Source of the DNA: Micrasema longulum
Lineage: Eukaryota; Arthropoda; Insecta; Trichoptera; Brachycentridae
Direction: 5' to 3'
Assembly: GCA_022494885.1 (NCBI GenBank)
Contig: JAGVSM010002795.1
Span: 186,001-250,000 of the forward strand
Length of the DNA: 64,000 nucleotides
A program made the position numbers and the translations under genes. The first letter of the stretch is position 1. The number at the start of each line of letters is the position of its first letter. Below are positions 10,201 through 22,003 of this stretch, in pieces. Under the pieces are notes generated by a model. The model did no database searches, was not told where the DNA came from, and was given only the letters and a program-made list of their open reading frames with translations.

Positions 10201-13200
10201 AAATACAAGACAATAGGGAAATATTTATTTTTTTACATTTTTAAAGTAATAAAGGTCTATGATATACAGTCCAGTAAAAAAATATTATTTGCTTATTATT
10301 AGTAGCATAAAAAATACTAATTTGTAATTTTGAATTCCCGCAAAAACGGTGATTCCATTGGCCGCGCCCCTAATACGTCACGATTCATGTTTATTTGTTC
10401 CTGCCATTGAAATTTGTGTAGAAGAATATCACGAATCTTGACGTTACAACAACCAACACGTCGCGTTTTTCTACGAACGTATTTTCTTGAAATCTTTTTT
10501 TTACATTTATGGATGAAAACATTTTTTCACAGTATTGATTTTGAAAATAAAATAAAATAATCTAAATCCATTTTATATATTTTTATGTATGCGATATTTT
10601 CCAATTGCCAGTATTCAAATAGAGGCGGTGTGTCCCGGACGTTGAAGACAGTAAGTATAATATGAAGACAACAGGGTGATCCTTAAGGTGATCCTTACCT
10701 GATCCATGTAATGATAAGACTCCCCCTTCTCTACGACCCCTCTGTCCTCCTGCGGCCCCAACTCGTGCGAGCCCGGGTACACGGCCAGACCACCATTTTC
10801 TGGAGTGGTGTCGTCCAAGTGAACAAATGCCGCGACCATTGAATCGTTTTTGAACGGAAAGTAATGATAATCCTACAACAAAACAAATAACTAAAACACT
10901 GCAAAACTTAAGTGAATTAAATTTTTCATTTTGATACCATGAATTGATTTTTATCCAAATAAACCTATTCATCAGAGTGGGCCTGGTATGAAGTTTTTTT
11001 ATTTTTTTAGACATAAAAGTGAAAGGGGTCTAAAAAGTTACTTTTTGGATCACATTGAACGCAAAAATTATTTTTATAAATATTCCATACTACTTTTTGT
11101 TAATTATCTATATTGATAAAAAAAATGTTAATAAATACACAGCTTAAAGTTATAACTTAATCACATTACATATTCGAACACGTTTTAAAACTACCGAAAC
11201 GCAAAAAATTTACACTCCGCGGAACTGATTCCATTGAGCGCCTGGCTAATATTGACGAAAACAATAGCTCATTAAAACAACGCTACCCATGTATTGCAAA
11301 ACAAAGCGCAACTCACGCCCTTAGATGCTTATTAAATAAGGTTTAATGCACGTTCTAAAATTTAATTGGACTGATTTTCTTACTTAAATACGAAATGACA
11401 GCCAGTTTAGCGCAAAAAAACGACTTTTTCGAAAACTTCAAGCTCTGGTTGAAGACCAAAAGTAGTATCAAATTTTTTTGCATTCCGAATTATCCAAAAG
11501 GCAACTTTTTAGACCCCTTTCATTTCAAAATTTGGAAAAAAATATCGGCCCACCACATGAATTTAGTATGCCATTTTTAAGTGCGAAATCTGAGTCCAGT
11601 GAACATAATATTTTACCTGGTGCATTAAATAAGGAGCACCATTTTCTGGCGGTTTAAAATGTGCTTTGGTGTGGTGTAGAGAAATATTCTTCGTTTCCAT
11701 GATGTCCTCCAGAGCATCGAGAAGTCGGGCATTCATGAGGAGTTTTGAGAACACGCTGCTATGGAATTGTAAATTATGAATAGACTTGACCTGTAAGTAA
11801 AAATAACATTGATAAATGATGCATCAATCATGTTACAATCATTTTACTTCGAAAACCTACATCCATAAAATTAAGAATAGTCCAGAAAAAGCGTAGAATC
11901 ATATTTGAATATATATTACTGTGTCCAAAATCCCCCAACTTTGCCCAGCTTTCGCCGCGCGCATTCGTGAAGTCGCGTAATGTTGTAAAAAATATAATCA
12001 TAACACAAATGTAAGGTAAAAAAAAAGTAATCTGTTAATTTCTCTAAAATGTTATTTTGCACGCGAAAACATTTATTGACACAACAGAGTAGATAAGTAA
12101 AGGGTCATTTAATAAATTAATAATTATAATTGAATTAATGAACTTTGAACTTAAAACATAAAACGTTATATTTGATGTTTTAAAGATAATGTCGTTCAAA
12201 TGTTCACCACGGCGTTGTTTAATCCGAGGTCCAATTTTCATTAGTTCTCTCATTAGATGAGCAAAGTAGGGTAAAAAAATTACTACCCTGGCAACACTCC
12301 AAAATGTCCATTTTGTTTTCTTCGACAATCTGACAGAAAAATAATTCAATTTTTAAGTAATGCATTTGCTACTAACACATAAATTTGCTAATTACGCATG
12401 AAATGTGATCCCACCCTGTTTCTTTAAGATCCCAGCAGTATTTCTACACTTTGAAACGACACAACACGGTACAGTTGAATTCGAATCGGGAGTTGCGTAT
12501 GAGCGACGTCTACAAAGAAAATAATAGGTGAAAACGTAAAACTACTCTTTTAAGAGTAGGTCCAACATAAAGTGTATTTAACTGGCAATAATCAATATGT
12601 GTAGCTTGCTTTCCGTATACTCCACACTTCTCCTGACCTAAGTCTCATTGGTGGTGCCTTTATACAAAGAAAAATTGCTAGTTGCCAAATGACAAAAGTC
12701 GTCCTAGGACCTGTCTGTAATCTGGTAGCTTTGACATCTATATGCAAGAAGATAATAAAATAGGTATTACATGTGCTTCATTAGGTTGAAGAAAAGAGGG
12801 AAATGACAGGATGAATTTGTCGAAACTATTCCGTAACCACTAACCGAAAATTGTATTTTATAATAATTCATATTACAAAAAACCTTGAAAATTAATTTAA
12901 GAAACTGTCAGATTAGAAGGTCAGAACAAAATGACTACATAAACTGCTGGCAGAAAGCATAATTATTTTGAATAGATCGAGTTCTCTTTATTATTTCTTA
13001 GTAGATCTGAATTTTAAATTTTAATTAGGATGTTCAGTGTAATGGGAAATCGGATAAAAAAAAAGTTTTTTAAAAAACAACAGCTCTTGAAAATGTAATT
13101 GAAAAAATAATAAAAGTGTTTTTCATGAAAACGGACGTCAAAAATTCTTCCTAATTAATAAATCAACTACAGCGTTGGATAGATTTCTAGTTTCCAGAGA

Positions 13201-13842
13201 GCCAACTCACCCGCCAAGTCAACTCTTCGATGACAACTAGTCACTTCCAAATTATAAAACTTTAAAAAATACCAGCAATAAATCTGTTCTTTCAGAAAAA
13301 AATTTAAAACTTTTATTTGTGAAATCGTCTCCTGATTTGAAAAGTGAAACTTTCTAGAGGTAATTTTTAAAAATACAAACCTAATGTGTATTACATGATT
13401 TTTTAAATTTGTCTGTAAATAAATAGTAATTAAGAGTTAGCCTGTAGATAGACCTTTTTTAAATAAGTATAAAGTACAGCGCCCTTGAAGTGATTACTCG
13501 AAAACGGCGCTTTAAAAATTGTTGAAATTTATTATTATTATTCCATTTTGAGGAGTATTTTTTTGATGACATAATCTCATTGATGGGGAAACAGTAAAAA
13601 ATTGACAGTTGTAGTTGTAAAGAGAAAAAAATCTTGCTTACTGAGTAGTTAATGTAGTTGGCTTGTTTCTTCATGTCGTTCCCCACCCATGCAGCTTCCA
13701 TTCCATCATTACTCTTAGCTTTGAAAATTAAGTCGTACTCCTGACATATCTCATCCATTTCGGCGTCAGTAAAGATATCCGACAACTTAATAAAACCATT
13801 GTCTTTGTAAAACTTCTTCTGCTCTGGCGTTAAACGAGGCAT
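7216..13842 (-). CDS. Phytanoyl-CoA dioxygenase (PhyH) family protein, 4 exons
   Basis: Exons on the minus strand are 13642-13842, 11617-11790, 10699-10872 and 7216-7470. All junctions are GT-AG and all phase 0, giving 267 residues. The family comprises non-haem Fe(II)/2-oxoglutarate oxygenases that hydroxylate small substrates. Visible signatures are HxD (H124, D126 in 'MHQDYHYFP'), the distal iron His (H210 in 'YLLIHGSYLN') and the 2-oxoglutarate-binding Arg (R219 in 'TTRPRR'). The 'LDDTTPENGGLAVYPGSH' stretch is typical of PhyH. The start is MPRLTPEQKKFYKDNGF; another in-frame Met lies 10 codons upstream but its residues look untranslated. Possible poly(A) signals (TTTATT on plus) lie at 7092 and 7121. 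It does not closely follow vertebrate PHYHD1 or PHYH, so no symbol or substrate is assigned. Intron 3 holds a LINE fragment and a TTAA-flanked repeat. Confidence 0.9.
7600..8335 (+). mobile_element. RTE-like retroelement, C-terminal part, in PhyH intron 3
   Basis: The plus strand starts 'MSKTKLMIID' and continues with 'FIYLGSLI..GG...EIRRRIGIAYSAM', 'ITINTKKRLVKASVFSVFMYGVECC' and, after frameshifts, 'ILQFFGHISRGNSDSLKKT' and a 'GSRGRQPTRW' tail. This is the post-RT region of an endonuclease/RT protein. Related pieces lie at 52600-52890 (minus) and 59990-60480 (plus). It runs antisense to the host gene and is dead. Confidence 0.85.
8340..9300. other. Intron sequence with short open stretches, unrecognised
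   Basis: Short overlapping plus-strand open stretches at 8437-9005 contain nothing I recognise. Their codon content and stops are more like an eroded repeat than an exon. They lie within PhyH intron 3. Confidence 0.4.
9318..9488. mobile_element. Short TTAA-flanked inverted-repeat element (piggyBac-like MITE?)
   Basis: TTAA at 9318-9321 is followed by CTCTT, and AAGAG precedes TTAA at 9485-9488. Sub-terminally, GGTGATGTAACAT on the left is mirrored by ATGTGACATCACGG on the right. TTAA duplications are typical of piggyBac elements. The left end recurs at 7035-7066. The element is too short to encode anything and the assignment is tentative. Confidence 0.4.
11795..13460. other. PhyH intron 1 and flanks, nothing recognised
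   Basis: AT-rich intron sequence. I see no coding match, SINE head or clear inverted repeat between exon 2 (ending 11790) and the LINE tail at 13475. Confidence 0.5.
13475..13545 (+). repeat. LINE 3' tail (GCGCCCTTGA...GGCGCT..ATT repeat)
   Basis: The short hairpin-capable tail 'CAGCGCCCTTGAAGTGATT...GGCGCT' followed by (ATT)n recurs at 29060, 29925, 36805 (minus) and 43130. At 28771-29115 it follows a LINE C-terminal ORF, which identifies it as the 3' end of a CR1/L2-like retroelement. Confidence 0.65.
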
Positions 13843-14029
13843 CTTAAAGAGAATCACAATACAACTAAACACGATGACATGGAGAAGTGGAAAGTAGGTA
13901 ATGATTTTTTTTAAATTATGTAATTAACGAAAAAAAAAAATAAAGTTTACTATGGAAAATTCTACAGTTAGTGGTTAATTTAAATGGCTAAAATGTACCC
14001 TTTCTTTTCAAAATTCATAAGATTCGTAT

Positions 14030-14362
14030 CCTTAGTGGTGGGGGTCAGTGCAATGAAAGCTCCTGACGTCACTGCGACCTGTGAAGATCTATTGTGACGG
14101 GTCCCCGTGAATAGTTCTCGCCCTCCAATCCCGGGTATATCAAGAGCCTGGCTACTGTGTGAAAGGCAAGAGTTTACATTTTGCTAAATCTCCCCCTCCA
14201 AGCCCAAAATCGTAAAGTATCGGGCTATTAGGTAGAGGGCGAGCTCTTTAAAATCCTCAGGATTAACCAGTGGTCCCCCGAGGATGATGCTCTCAAAGTG
14301 GAACGGAAGATTTGTTAATGCCTGTCAATAGTCCGGCTTCTCCTGTATGAGTTTCCACCACC
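14030..14362 (-). mobile_element. Non-LTR retroelement 3' end, family shared with 22120-22580
   Basis: The reverse strand contains 'CATCCTCGGGGGACCACTGG', then 'CTACCTAATAGCCCGATACT' and 'TTAGCAAAATG'. The same blocks occur in the same order on the plus strand at 22210-22600. There they follow an ORF end with a Cys/His knuckle. It abuts the perfect palindrome at 14364. Confidence 0.65.
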
Positions 14363-14363
14363 A

Positions 14364-14389
14364 GATCCTCACACTATAGTGTGAGGATC
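14364..14389. repeat. Perfect 26-base palindrome
   Basis: GATCCTCACACTA is followed directly by its reverse complement, with no loop. It lies exactly between the retroelement 3' end to its left and unrelated AT-rich DNA to its right. Confidence 0.85.
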
Positions 14390-15287
14390 AGGTTTTACTA
14401 TGGTAAAAAAAATAGAAGGAAAATACCTTTTGCAGTGAATATAAGCCTTTTACATAATAAGCGAGGCAAAAAATTTGCAACTCCTTTGATGAAAAAAAAA
14501 AAACCTAAATCTAGAAGTTTCGGAAAGGTTCATTCTAACATTCTTCATATAATCTGTGCATTCTTCTTTGAACTATTTGCAGTACCCTGTAAGGGCTTTA
14601 GTGATAACCATCACTTGATTTCGGTTGAGCTAAATTCACATGATAGTAAAAAAAATAAAAAAGAAAGAATCGCAAAAAATTAACTGCCATAACTGTCATT
14701 AAAAATATTCGTAACTTTAAAAACCCATTAGAGTTATATAAACATGATATGTTATAAGGTTAAGTCACGTTATGTCTTGCCTGGTCAATGTAGGTAGTCA
14801 TCGTGTGGCTTTTATATTGATTTTAAATTATGAAATTTATGGCACCAAACATTTTTCTAACGTAAACAAATTTACTAAAATATTTTATTATTTGCTGTTG
14901 AAATATCTGTTCTTTTAAAAGTTCAAACTATTTCACATTGATTTTAATTTAGTGATTCACGAAAATTATATGTGGTGTAATTACTTAACATGAAAAATTC
15001 CAAATGAAGTTTAATTTTATTTCACATCTAAAACTACTTTTTAATTCGTATACTTCCATTGATAACGTTTATTAAACTTACATTTTCTCCAGTGAACTAT
15101 TGTTAAATGTAATGTAGCTGATATATTTATACTGAATCAATAAATTAATATATATCTTATTTAAATCTAAATATAAAACTCGTGAGTTTACTTTATCACC
15201 AAGTAAACATGGAAAGGTTATGGAGGGCATTAAAATATTGGATTGGATTTAACAAAACATTTACTTCAATACATACTTGTTTCAGTT

Positions 15288-15760
15288 TTATGAAAATCTC
15301 CAGGCAATAGTCCTGCACGCTTTAATAATTGTTTCTTCTTGGCAGTCCTGGGGATTGGTTTGCGGAAAAGTCCTGCATCTCGTCCTCCACTGCTCTCTAT
15401 TCTCTGCAGCCCTCTTCAGCTCAACATATGAGGCGCAGTTCAAATCCTCGCACACTTGCTCCAAATACTCTCGTCGGGGGCGCCCTCTGTGATTTGTCCC
15501 CTCAGCTATTCCCTCTATTATGTCATGCAGTAGACCCCCATTGCGTATAATGAGGCCGATCCATTGGGCTCGCCTCTCTGAGATGGTTTTGATTAGGTGC
15601 TTCTCTTCTACGATTCTACTGAGAACCTCGTCATTGATAATGTGGTATCTCCAGGAAATTCCTAATATTCTTCTGCAGTACCACATCCCAAAGGCCTCTA
15701 GTCTTTTTTTTATCTCTTTCGGTAAGGCGCAATGTCTCACAACCGTACATCAATATTCTC
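15288..15760 (-). mobile_element. RTE-like retroelement C-terminal ORF fragment
   Basis: A 150-residue open minus-strand stretch reads 'RLEAFGMWYCRRILGISW', 'ERRAQWIGLIIRNGGLLHDIIEG', 'NHRGRPRREYLEQVCEDL' and 'ELKRAAENREQWR'. This is the standard C-terminus of craniofacial-development-protein-2-like endonuclease/RT proteins. A shifted frame continues upstream to about 15760. It is truncated on both sides. Confidence 0.85.
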
Positions 15761-15901
15761 CATACATATAATATGTCTTGTCAAGTTGCTTGCGGAGTTT
15801 TATGTTGTTTGACTCGAAATTATGATGGTGATGTTTTTTTTCCGTGCGACATCAGATAGTTTTTTTTACCCTTGTTAAAAATATTTTTTACCCTTGTAAT
15901 A

Positions 15902-15955
15902 TAATTTAAAATATGCGTAGGTATATAAGTCCTTATATACGCATATTTTAAATTA
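15902..15955. repeat. Imperfect hairpin with about 23-bp arms
   Basis: TAATTTAAAATATGCG on the left is matched by CGCATATTTTAAATTA on the right. Inner TATATAA/TTATATA arms lie around a short loop and there is a four-base bulge on the left. It may be the core of a small fold-back element. Confidence 0.6.
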
Positions 15956-15969
15956 CCATAAAACAGGAA

Positions 15970-16960
15970 GTTTCGTGCCCTATGGGACAAACAGCACATA
16001 TTACGGTACCGCGTCATACTTGTACACTATTTTATTTAGAAGGGCATGACGCATGGTGTCAAAATGACGTGACGCTAACTGCGAGCCGTTTTACGGGTGC
16101 GTTTTTAAACCAGAAAATTATAAATGAAATAAATACGATTAAAATGGTATATTATGCACTTGTACAGTCATCGCTTTCCTATGGAATAATTGGATGGGGG
16201 GAACTTACAACAATCATATTAAACCATTAGAAACTGTTCAAAAATTTATATTAAAAATAATGCTTCACAAAAATCGCACTTTTCCCTCTTTCCAATTGTT
16301 CCAAGAAGCTAAACTTTTAGATCTAAGACAAATTTATTGTTTTCAATATTTAAAATATATATTTAAGAACCAAAATTTATTTACAAGTAATTCAAATAGA
16401 TCAAGTCAAAGAAGGAATCGTGTGTTAGAAATACCACATTGTAAAACGAGGCTCGCACAGAGACATGCATATTTTATAGGCCCAAAAATTTTTAATTCGT
16501 TTTTTAATGATAATATCTCATTGATTCCAAACATTCAAAATTTTCCTTCTTTTAAAAAACATGCACTATCCTGGATTCAAACTAAAGATATGAACTCTTT
16601 TTTTCTATGATTTATTTTGTTACCCTTTAAGGAATAAGGAATATTTTTGTGTGTTTATTAAATATTTTTTTATTTCCTTTTTAATTACTCTAAAAAAAAT
16701 ACCATATTATCTTTTACAGAATTTTTTTTTTCTTATGTTACACAAAAATATTATAACTGTCCATTGTTTATTATAGGAGCAAAAAATTTATCAACATTTT
16801 CTTGTATACCCACGAACAGGCCATGCCTTTGTGGGATTTTTCGTTTACTATTTTTCTATTAATATGTATTTCGTTGATTTGTAATTATGCTTTATTTTTT
16901 TAATACTCTGTTTTATTATGATGTTTATTGTAAGAAAACAAAAAAATAAAAAAAATAGTT
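15970..16960 (+). mobile_element. Non-LTR retroelement C-terminus with 3' UTR
   Basis: Two plus-strand frames, shifted near 16195, give 'VYYALVQSSLSYGIIGWGG' and then 'IKPLETVQKFILKIML', 'LRQIYCFQYLKYIF' and 'RLAQRHAYFIGPKIFN', ending in a stop at 16608-16610. This is the usual end of Jockey/CR1-type ORF2. The following AT-rich 3' region includes a GTGGGATTTTTCG block and ends in an A-rich tail near 16930-16960. A related fragment on the minus strand is at 61380-61850. Confidence 0.85.
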
Positions 16961-16964
16961 TTTT

Positions 16965-19900
16965 ACATACATAGTTTTTCATGGCAAAACTTAAGAGAAA
17001 CATTTTTTATGATGTACTTTGTAAAGTATCAAAAAATTCGATTTTCCAATAATTTCCCAAGGAATTAATTGGAAAATCTCATTTTTTTATTTAATCTTTT
17101 TTTTTAAACGTATTTGACCATTGAATCGACACACACCGGATGCAGAATAGGGAAGTGGCTGGGTTGGCGAGGGTTAGGGGTTTGCGGAAGGGATGCTAGT
17201 CCGAGAATTAAAGGATTGTCTCTATTTTCAAATATATTTCAAATAAAAAAAAAATTTTCATAAAAAAATTGTTTTTGAAAAATAAATATTGGGATTGAAA
17301 AAAAGTTTACCACGAGGAATGTTCCTGTGAAATTTTGCGGTCTGGCTAAGAAACACCATGCATAATTAGAATCCGTTTTAAATATTTAACATACCTATTT
17401 TCAATGTTATTCCCAATTTGTGAAAATACTCTATTGAAGATTTCCCCTAAGAATGAATTTAGAAAATAAAAAAAACATATGTTTATAACAACCGTTGTAA
17501 ACCAATTGGTTGACTATGTTGAAACATGTTATCAATTTCAACTTTAAAATTAAATTAGACTTATTTTTACGGGTAAGTTTTTCCCTAAGTCAATCACTAC
17601 ACACAATTCACATAAATAAACCATAAAATGAAATGCAAATGAAAATAAGTATTTGTAAGAAAATTTCATTACCTTCGCAAGAAACATATCAGAAAGATTA
17701 AAGTTATTTTGCAGACACCCTTTATATGTAACTGTATGCAGTTTTGTTGAAATGTTATTTGCCATAATATTTGTACATTTGTGATTTTACATGTTTTCCA
17801 TTCAAAACAGTCTTATCAGTCATGTAAATAAATAACAATGAACTAATTCAATCGGTATTAGCTCCCTGGGTGGATCACCATATGTTATCCACGAAATTTC
17901 TCCAGGCCTCTCAAGTCAGGTCGGCTACGTGAACCTTATTAGATTTTTTAAAAAATTAACATTTAAAGTTAATTTACACCTGGCAATACTGCTGGCCAGA
18001 GCGGAAACTATCAATGCGTTGACGGACAAAATTAAAAATGGGGAGAGTACGGAAGCGTGTGAGATTTCACTGAAACTGAGAGTAATAGAATGTAAGGAAG
18101 ACCACTAGGAAATCAAGTGTAGTAGTTTGTGTATTGTAAAGCTAATTTAGATCCGACGCTATTACTCATTATCTTGTTTATTTTCAAACAGGGTTCCTTT
18201 TGCTGACCACCCACCAAATTGAATAATGCCATAACCTTCATTACCTTTTTTGACTTTGATAACAAATCATCATGGGTGATCATTACGGGAAAGATTTCTC
18301 TTTCCCTATTTCAAGTAGATATTTGTTGAGATCTAAAATTGGAAGCTCGAAATAAAAGTTCACAAATAAATGGATCGAAAGTAATTTCCTACGATCGATA
18401 GATTGTCAGGCTTATTTCAACAGGAAGAGAGGAATAGGTCCGAATTATAAAATAATAATTATATTCAAACCTCGTGGCAGCCCTCTCCTCGATTTTATTG
18501 GAGTAATCTATTATTGTATTGAATAATTTAGTGTTCAATAAATATGAGAAATTGCATTAAGATAAGTTAATAAAAGTTTAAAGAGGCAGATTAAGATTGT
18601 AAACGTAATTGTATTCAATAATGAAGTCTGTGAACATCATTCAAACGTCTTTTGTTTCAACATCCAAACTATTCTCCTGGTTAAATCTGCGCATTCATTG
18701 AATGACATATCTTTGATTCTCACACTCCTGCTTCATTGCTTCACACAGTACGTTAGTCAAATAAGATGATTATTCGACAGGATGCATTTCTCCAATCTTG
18801 TGTGAAGCGAGAGAAAAAGACGACAATAGCTGTAAACGTTTTCATGTATTTTCTATTCAGTCAGGCGTAAACTGCTCATCAGGGAGACTTTATAAATAAT
18901 CTACTAAATAAAAAGGCAATAATATTTATATACAAAAATATTTATTGATCATGCTGTTCTGTCATTAACACTATTTGTCAGTCATTTTGATTAACATGCT
19001 ACTTACAAATATAACATTATGCACATTTGATTCATATTTAATTTATATTGAACATCAGTCACTTGAACAATATTAGGATAAAAATCAGTATTGATACTTC
19101 ATCATTATTTCACAATACAATAATAATTGAATATGTACATGCTAATATAAAAATAGACATAATCAATTCCAGTGGTGATTTCGCGGGTGAGGCAAGTGAG
19201 GCTCCACCTCACTAAAAAATCATGATCCACGCATTTACAATGCGGTGCATTGAATAATATCAATGTAAAAACAACCTTATTCCCTTGTCTAAAATATAGT
19301 TTTTTGCAACGACGGGCAATGCTCACGACATCTTCAGTCTATCGATTTAGTCATACTCCTTCAGACAACAGGCGTTGCAAGGAAAAAACATATTTGTTTT
19401 TATGTACTTAAGGTTAAATGAGTACATTGATATTGGTTAGGATCTACGTAAACGAGCCTCAAAAGTTTCAGCGTGATCTTGCGGGAATATTTTGACCATA
19501 ATTCGTTATAACGATGAGTCTGATTTTTATAGTGCCTCGTAGATGAAGAGGAAGGGAGCTAGCTATCTACTCTTATGTCAGTCGTTAGTCACTAATGCGA
19601 GCTTTAGCATTGAGTACGTGTATAACTAGTAATGAAACTTTGTAATTTTATCAAAACTCAAAAAGACATACCCACGCTTATTCTTATGCTAGTTTTTTTA
19701 TATTTTAATTGAGCATTATACTATGGGTAATTAATTTTGATTATTAAAGGCTAGCAGTATTAGAGTGTAAAATATATTGTAGCCTCGCTAGAAATTTCGT
19801 ACCAAAACCGCCATTGATCAATGCTGTTATTATGTAAATTGTAATAACATCCGATCGTGTCATAGATATTTCGCGGGGATTCAATACCAAGCCAGTATTG

Positions 19901-20100
19901 CTTTTGTATTCTGAATGTGTGTTTTATTGTAAATATTTCATTATGATTTGTGAGAAAATCTGAAAATTTATTGTGATAAAAAATCACTAACAATGTTGAT
20001 TAAAATAGTTACATATCACATGAGTCACTACAAAATAATTATTATGTGTAAATTTTTATGCAAAGTTAGTAAATTATACTTGACGTTTTATTGCCGAAAT
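16965..20100. other. AT-rich intergenic DNA
   Basis: No gene or recognised element. A GC-richer patch at 17130-17220 and a segment at 19165-19210 (GAGGCAAGTGAGGCTCCACC) could be eroded transposon ends, but I cannot pair them with a partner end. Confidence 0.5.
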
Positions 20101-20107
20101 CATTGTA

Positions 20108-20915
20108 CCTTTATAATATCGTGGGGTAATTACTACGGCAAGGCAACTTCAAAATCAGCATTTGTGAGTTACCCACTAAAAACCTTTTTTTTATCCTCTT
20201 CCGTGAATGCTACAAACAGACAAGTCGTGCATTCAAAGCATCATAAATGTGATTTAAACTAATCACTTGCCTATTTGTAGCTTTCATGGAGGAAGATACA
20301 AATATGTGTTTTTAGTGGTTACTCTAAAATGCTGATTTTGAAGTTACCTATAGTCCTTAAAATGTAACATGACTAGAATGACAGTTGTCAGAAAAAGTGA
20401 AGACATAACTCTGTAGTAACGTCAAAGGAGTTATTTATATTGAAACACGAAAAATCATTTCTATCTGGCGTGTTAATTTATTTTTTTAATACAATGCTTG
20501 AAATATAAATTAACATTAATATATAAATTCAGCTTTAAAACTAAAAGAAAACAAAAACAAACCTAATTATTAATGACATTCTTACAAGGTTACATCATTT
20601 TGCAAAAACGTTAGAGATGGGACAAATTGATCGAACAAAAAAATAATTCATTTAATGTTGTTCATGAAAAAAGTATAAAGGTCTCATTTTTTGGTGAATT
20701 GGTGTGTTAAACACACTATAGTAAGCTTGTTTTTGCGTTTTTTATATCAATTTTCGGAAACAGAGTTTCATGATTGCATGAAATAACGGATAAAATTGAT
20801 TCGATCAGTGATCAGTAATTTCCCATCACTAATGAAATTAGTGACAGCTGTCGATTTAATCAAGCTATATTATAAGGACTATAGTTGTATTAATTACTCC
20901 ACGATATTATAAAGG
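20108..20915. mobile_element. TIR transposon, about 800 bp, with a fold-back element inside its left end
   Basis: CCTTTATAATATCGTGGGG at 20108 is repeated inverted at 20891-20915 with one mismatch in 25. The terminal repeat continues as CTATAGTCCTTA...GACAGTTGTCAG, but on the left this continuation resumes only at 20348, after a 20136-20347 insert. On the right the two parts are contiguous (20830-20915). No transposase is visible between the ends. Class unknown. Confidence 0.6.
20143..20350. mobile_element. Fold-back (hairpin) element
   Basis: The left arm (20143-20226, GGCAACTTCAAAATCAGC at its end) and the right arm (20269-20350) are inverted copies of about 80 bp around a short spacer. 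A single arm of the same repeat is at 36174-36265. Confidence 0.7.
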
Positions 20916-20939
20916 ATAATAGAGTGTGTCCAATTTTTT

Positions 20940-21300
20940 TTAAACAAGGATTGTGTTGGCTGGGCAGCGTTGCCAACTCTACCAACTGTGGAAACAATTT
21001 TTGAGCAGGATGTTAAATAAGTAAAAATGTGTATCAATTTAAAACTAAATAAAAATCTTGAATAATATGCTATTTTTATGCAAAATTGTCATAAAAAATA
21101 GTTTTTAGAGTACCGTGGCAAAATTGTAGCCACCCCTCCCCCATGAAAATGAAAAAATCGGAAACTGTTTCCTCAAACAGCTTTTTTTGGCAGCGTGGCT
21201 TGTCACAAGTAATGGTTTAATTATTTTTTGTGAAACTATTTCAGCTGATAAAGAACCAATCAATTTATTTTCTACCAATTTTAGCTTGATGGAAGTTGGC
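20940..21300. other. Intergenic DNA with inverted copies of a short block
   Basis: The block GTTGCCAACTCTACCAACTG... near 20968 and CAGTTGGCAACGCTGCCACTGG-like sequence near 21292 are inverted. They may be ends of an old element of about 340 bp, with nothing coding between them. Confidence 0.35.
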
Positions 21301-21309
21301 AACGCTGCC

Positions 21310-21780
21310 ACTGGGGAGTTATCAACATATTACAATAGAGATAAAGAACATTTTAGAGAATGTTATTACACACTGTGTAACATTCACTATTCTGCCTATA
21401 TATGCCCTTCTGCCCATATTTAAAATGTTACAGTGTGTAAAATGGCCACATAAACCAGGCAATGACAGGTCATAAGCCCTGTAGATGCCTAGGCTTCTAT
21501 ATTAGCTTCTCTAAAATGATCTTCATCTATGTTGTAATATGTTAATGTTAACAGCTCCCAGGGAGTTAAATCCAGTCCTTGTCTACAAAAATTTGGACAA
21601 ACTCAAAATATTGTTGATTAAAATATTACAACGGAGATAGGGAACATTTTAGAGAATGGAATATAAAAGTCTAGGCATTTACAGGACTTATGACCAGTGA
21701 CATTTACCATTCTACCTATGTTTAAACATCCACATTTATTATATTATTCCATCTGTTGATTTTTGTGACATATGAAAAAA
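21310..21780. repeat. Cluster of an unclassified dispersed repeat
   Basis: Contains the block AAGTCTAGGCATTTACAGG twice in opposite orientations (about 21450-21510 inverted, 21665-21700 direct), together with AACATTTTAGAGAATG. The same block occurs at 3160-3210, and a partial version at about 58690-58800. A hairpin can form from 21340-21540. Confidence 0.5.
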
Positions 21781-22003
21781 TATTTTAAGACATTGCCTAG
21801 TATGCATGTATGTGAAAAGATTCAGTCAGATGATCTCACCCGCATCAATAAAGGTTTCAGCTATTAAGCTTCACAAAAATCAACAAACAGAAGAATGGAA
21901 GAAACGTGGAAGTTTAAACATAGGCAAAATTGTGAATGTTACATTGTGTAAAGTGGTTAATTATTTTTATTTTTACAATTTATTAAAATATTTCCATTTA
22001 GGG

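Noticed and set aside
12044..12349. 101-codon minus-strand open frame in PhyH intron 1
   Set aside because: No motif, no splice partner in phase with PhyH, and AT-driven composition.
13843..13872. Upstream in-frame Met for the PhyH protein
   Set aside because: The extra ten residues are hydrophobic and unlike the family start; MPRLTPEQKKFYKDNGF begins like other PhyH proteins.
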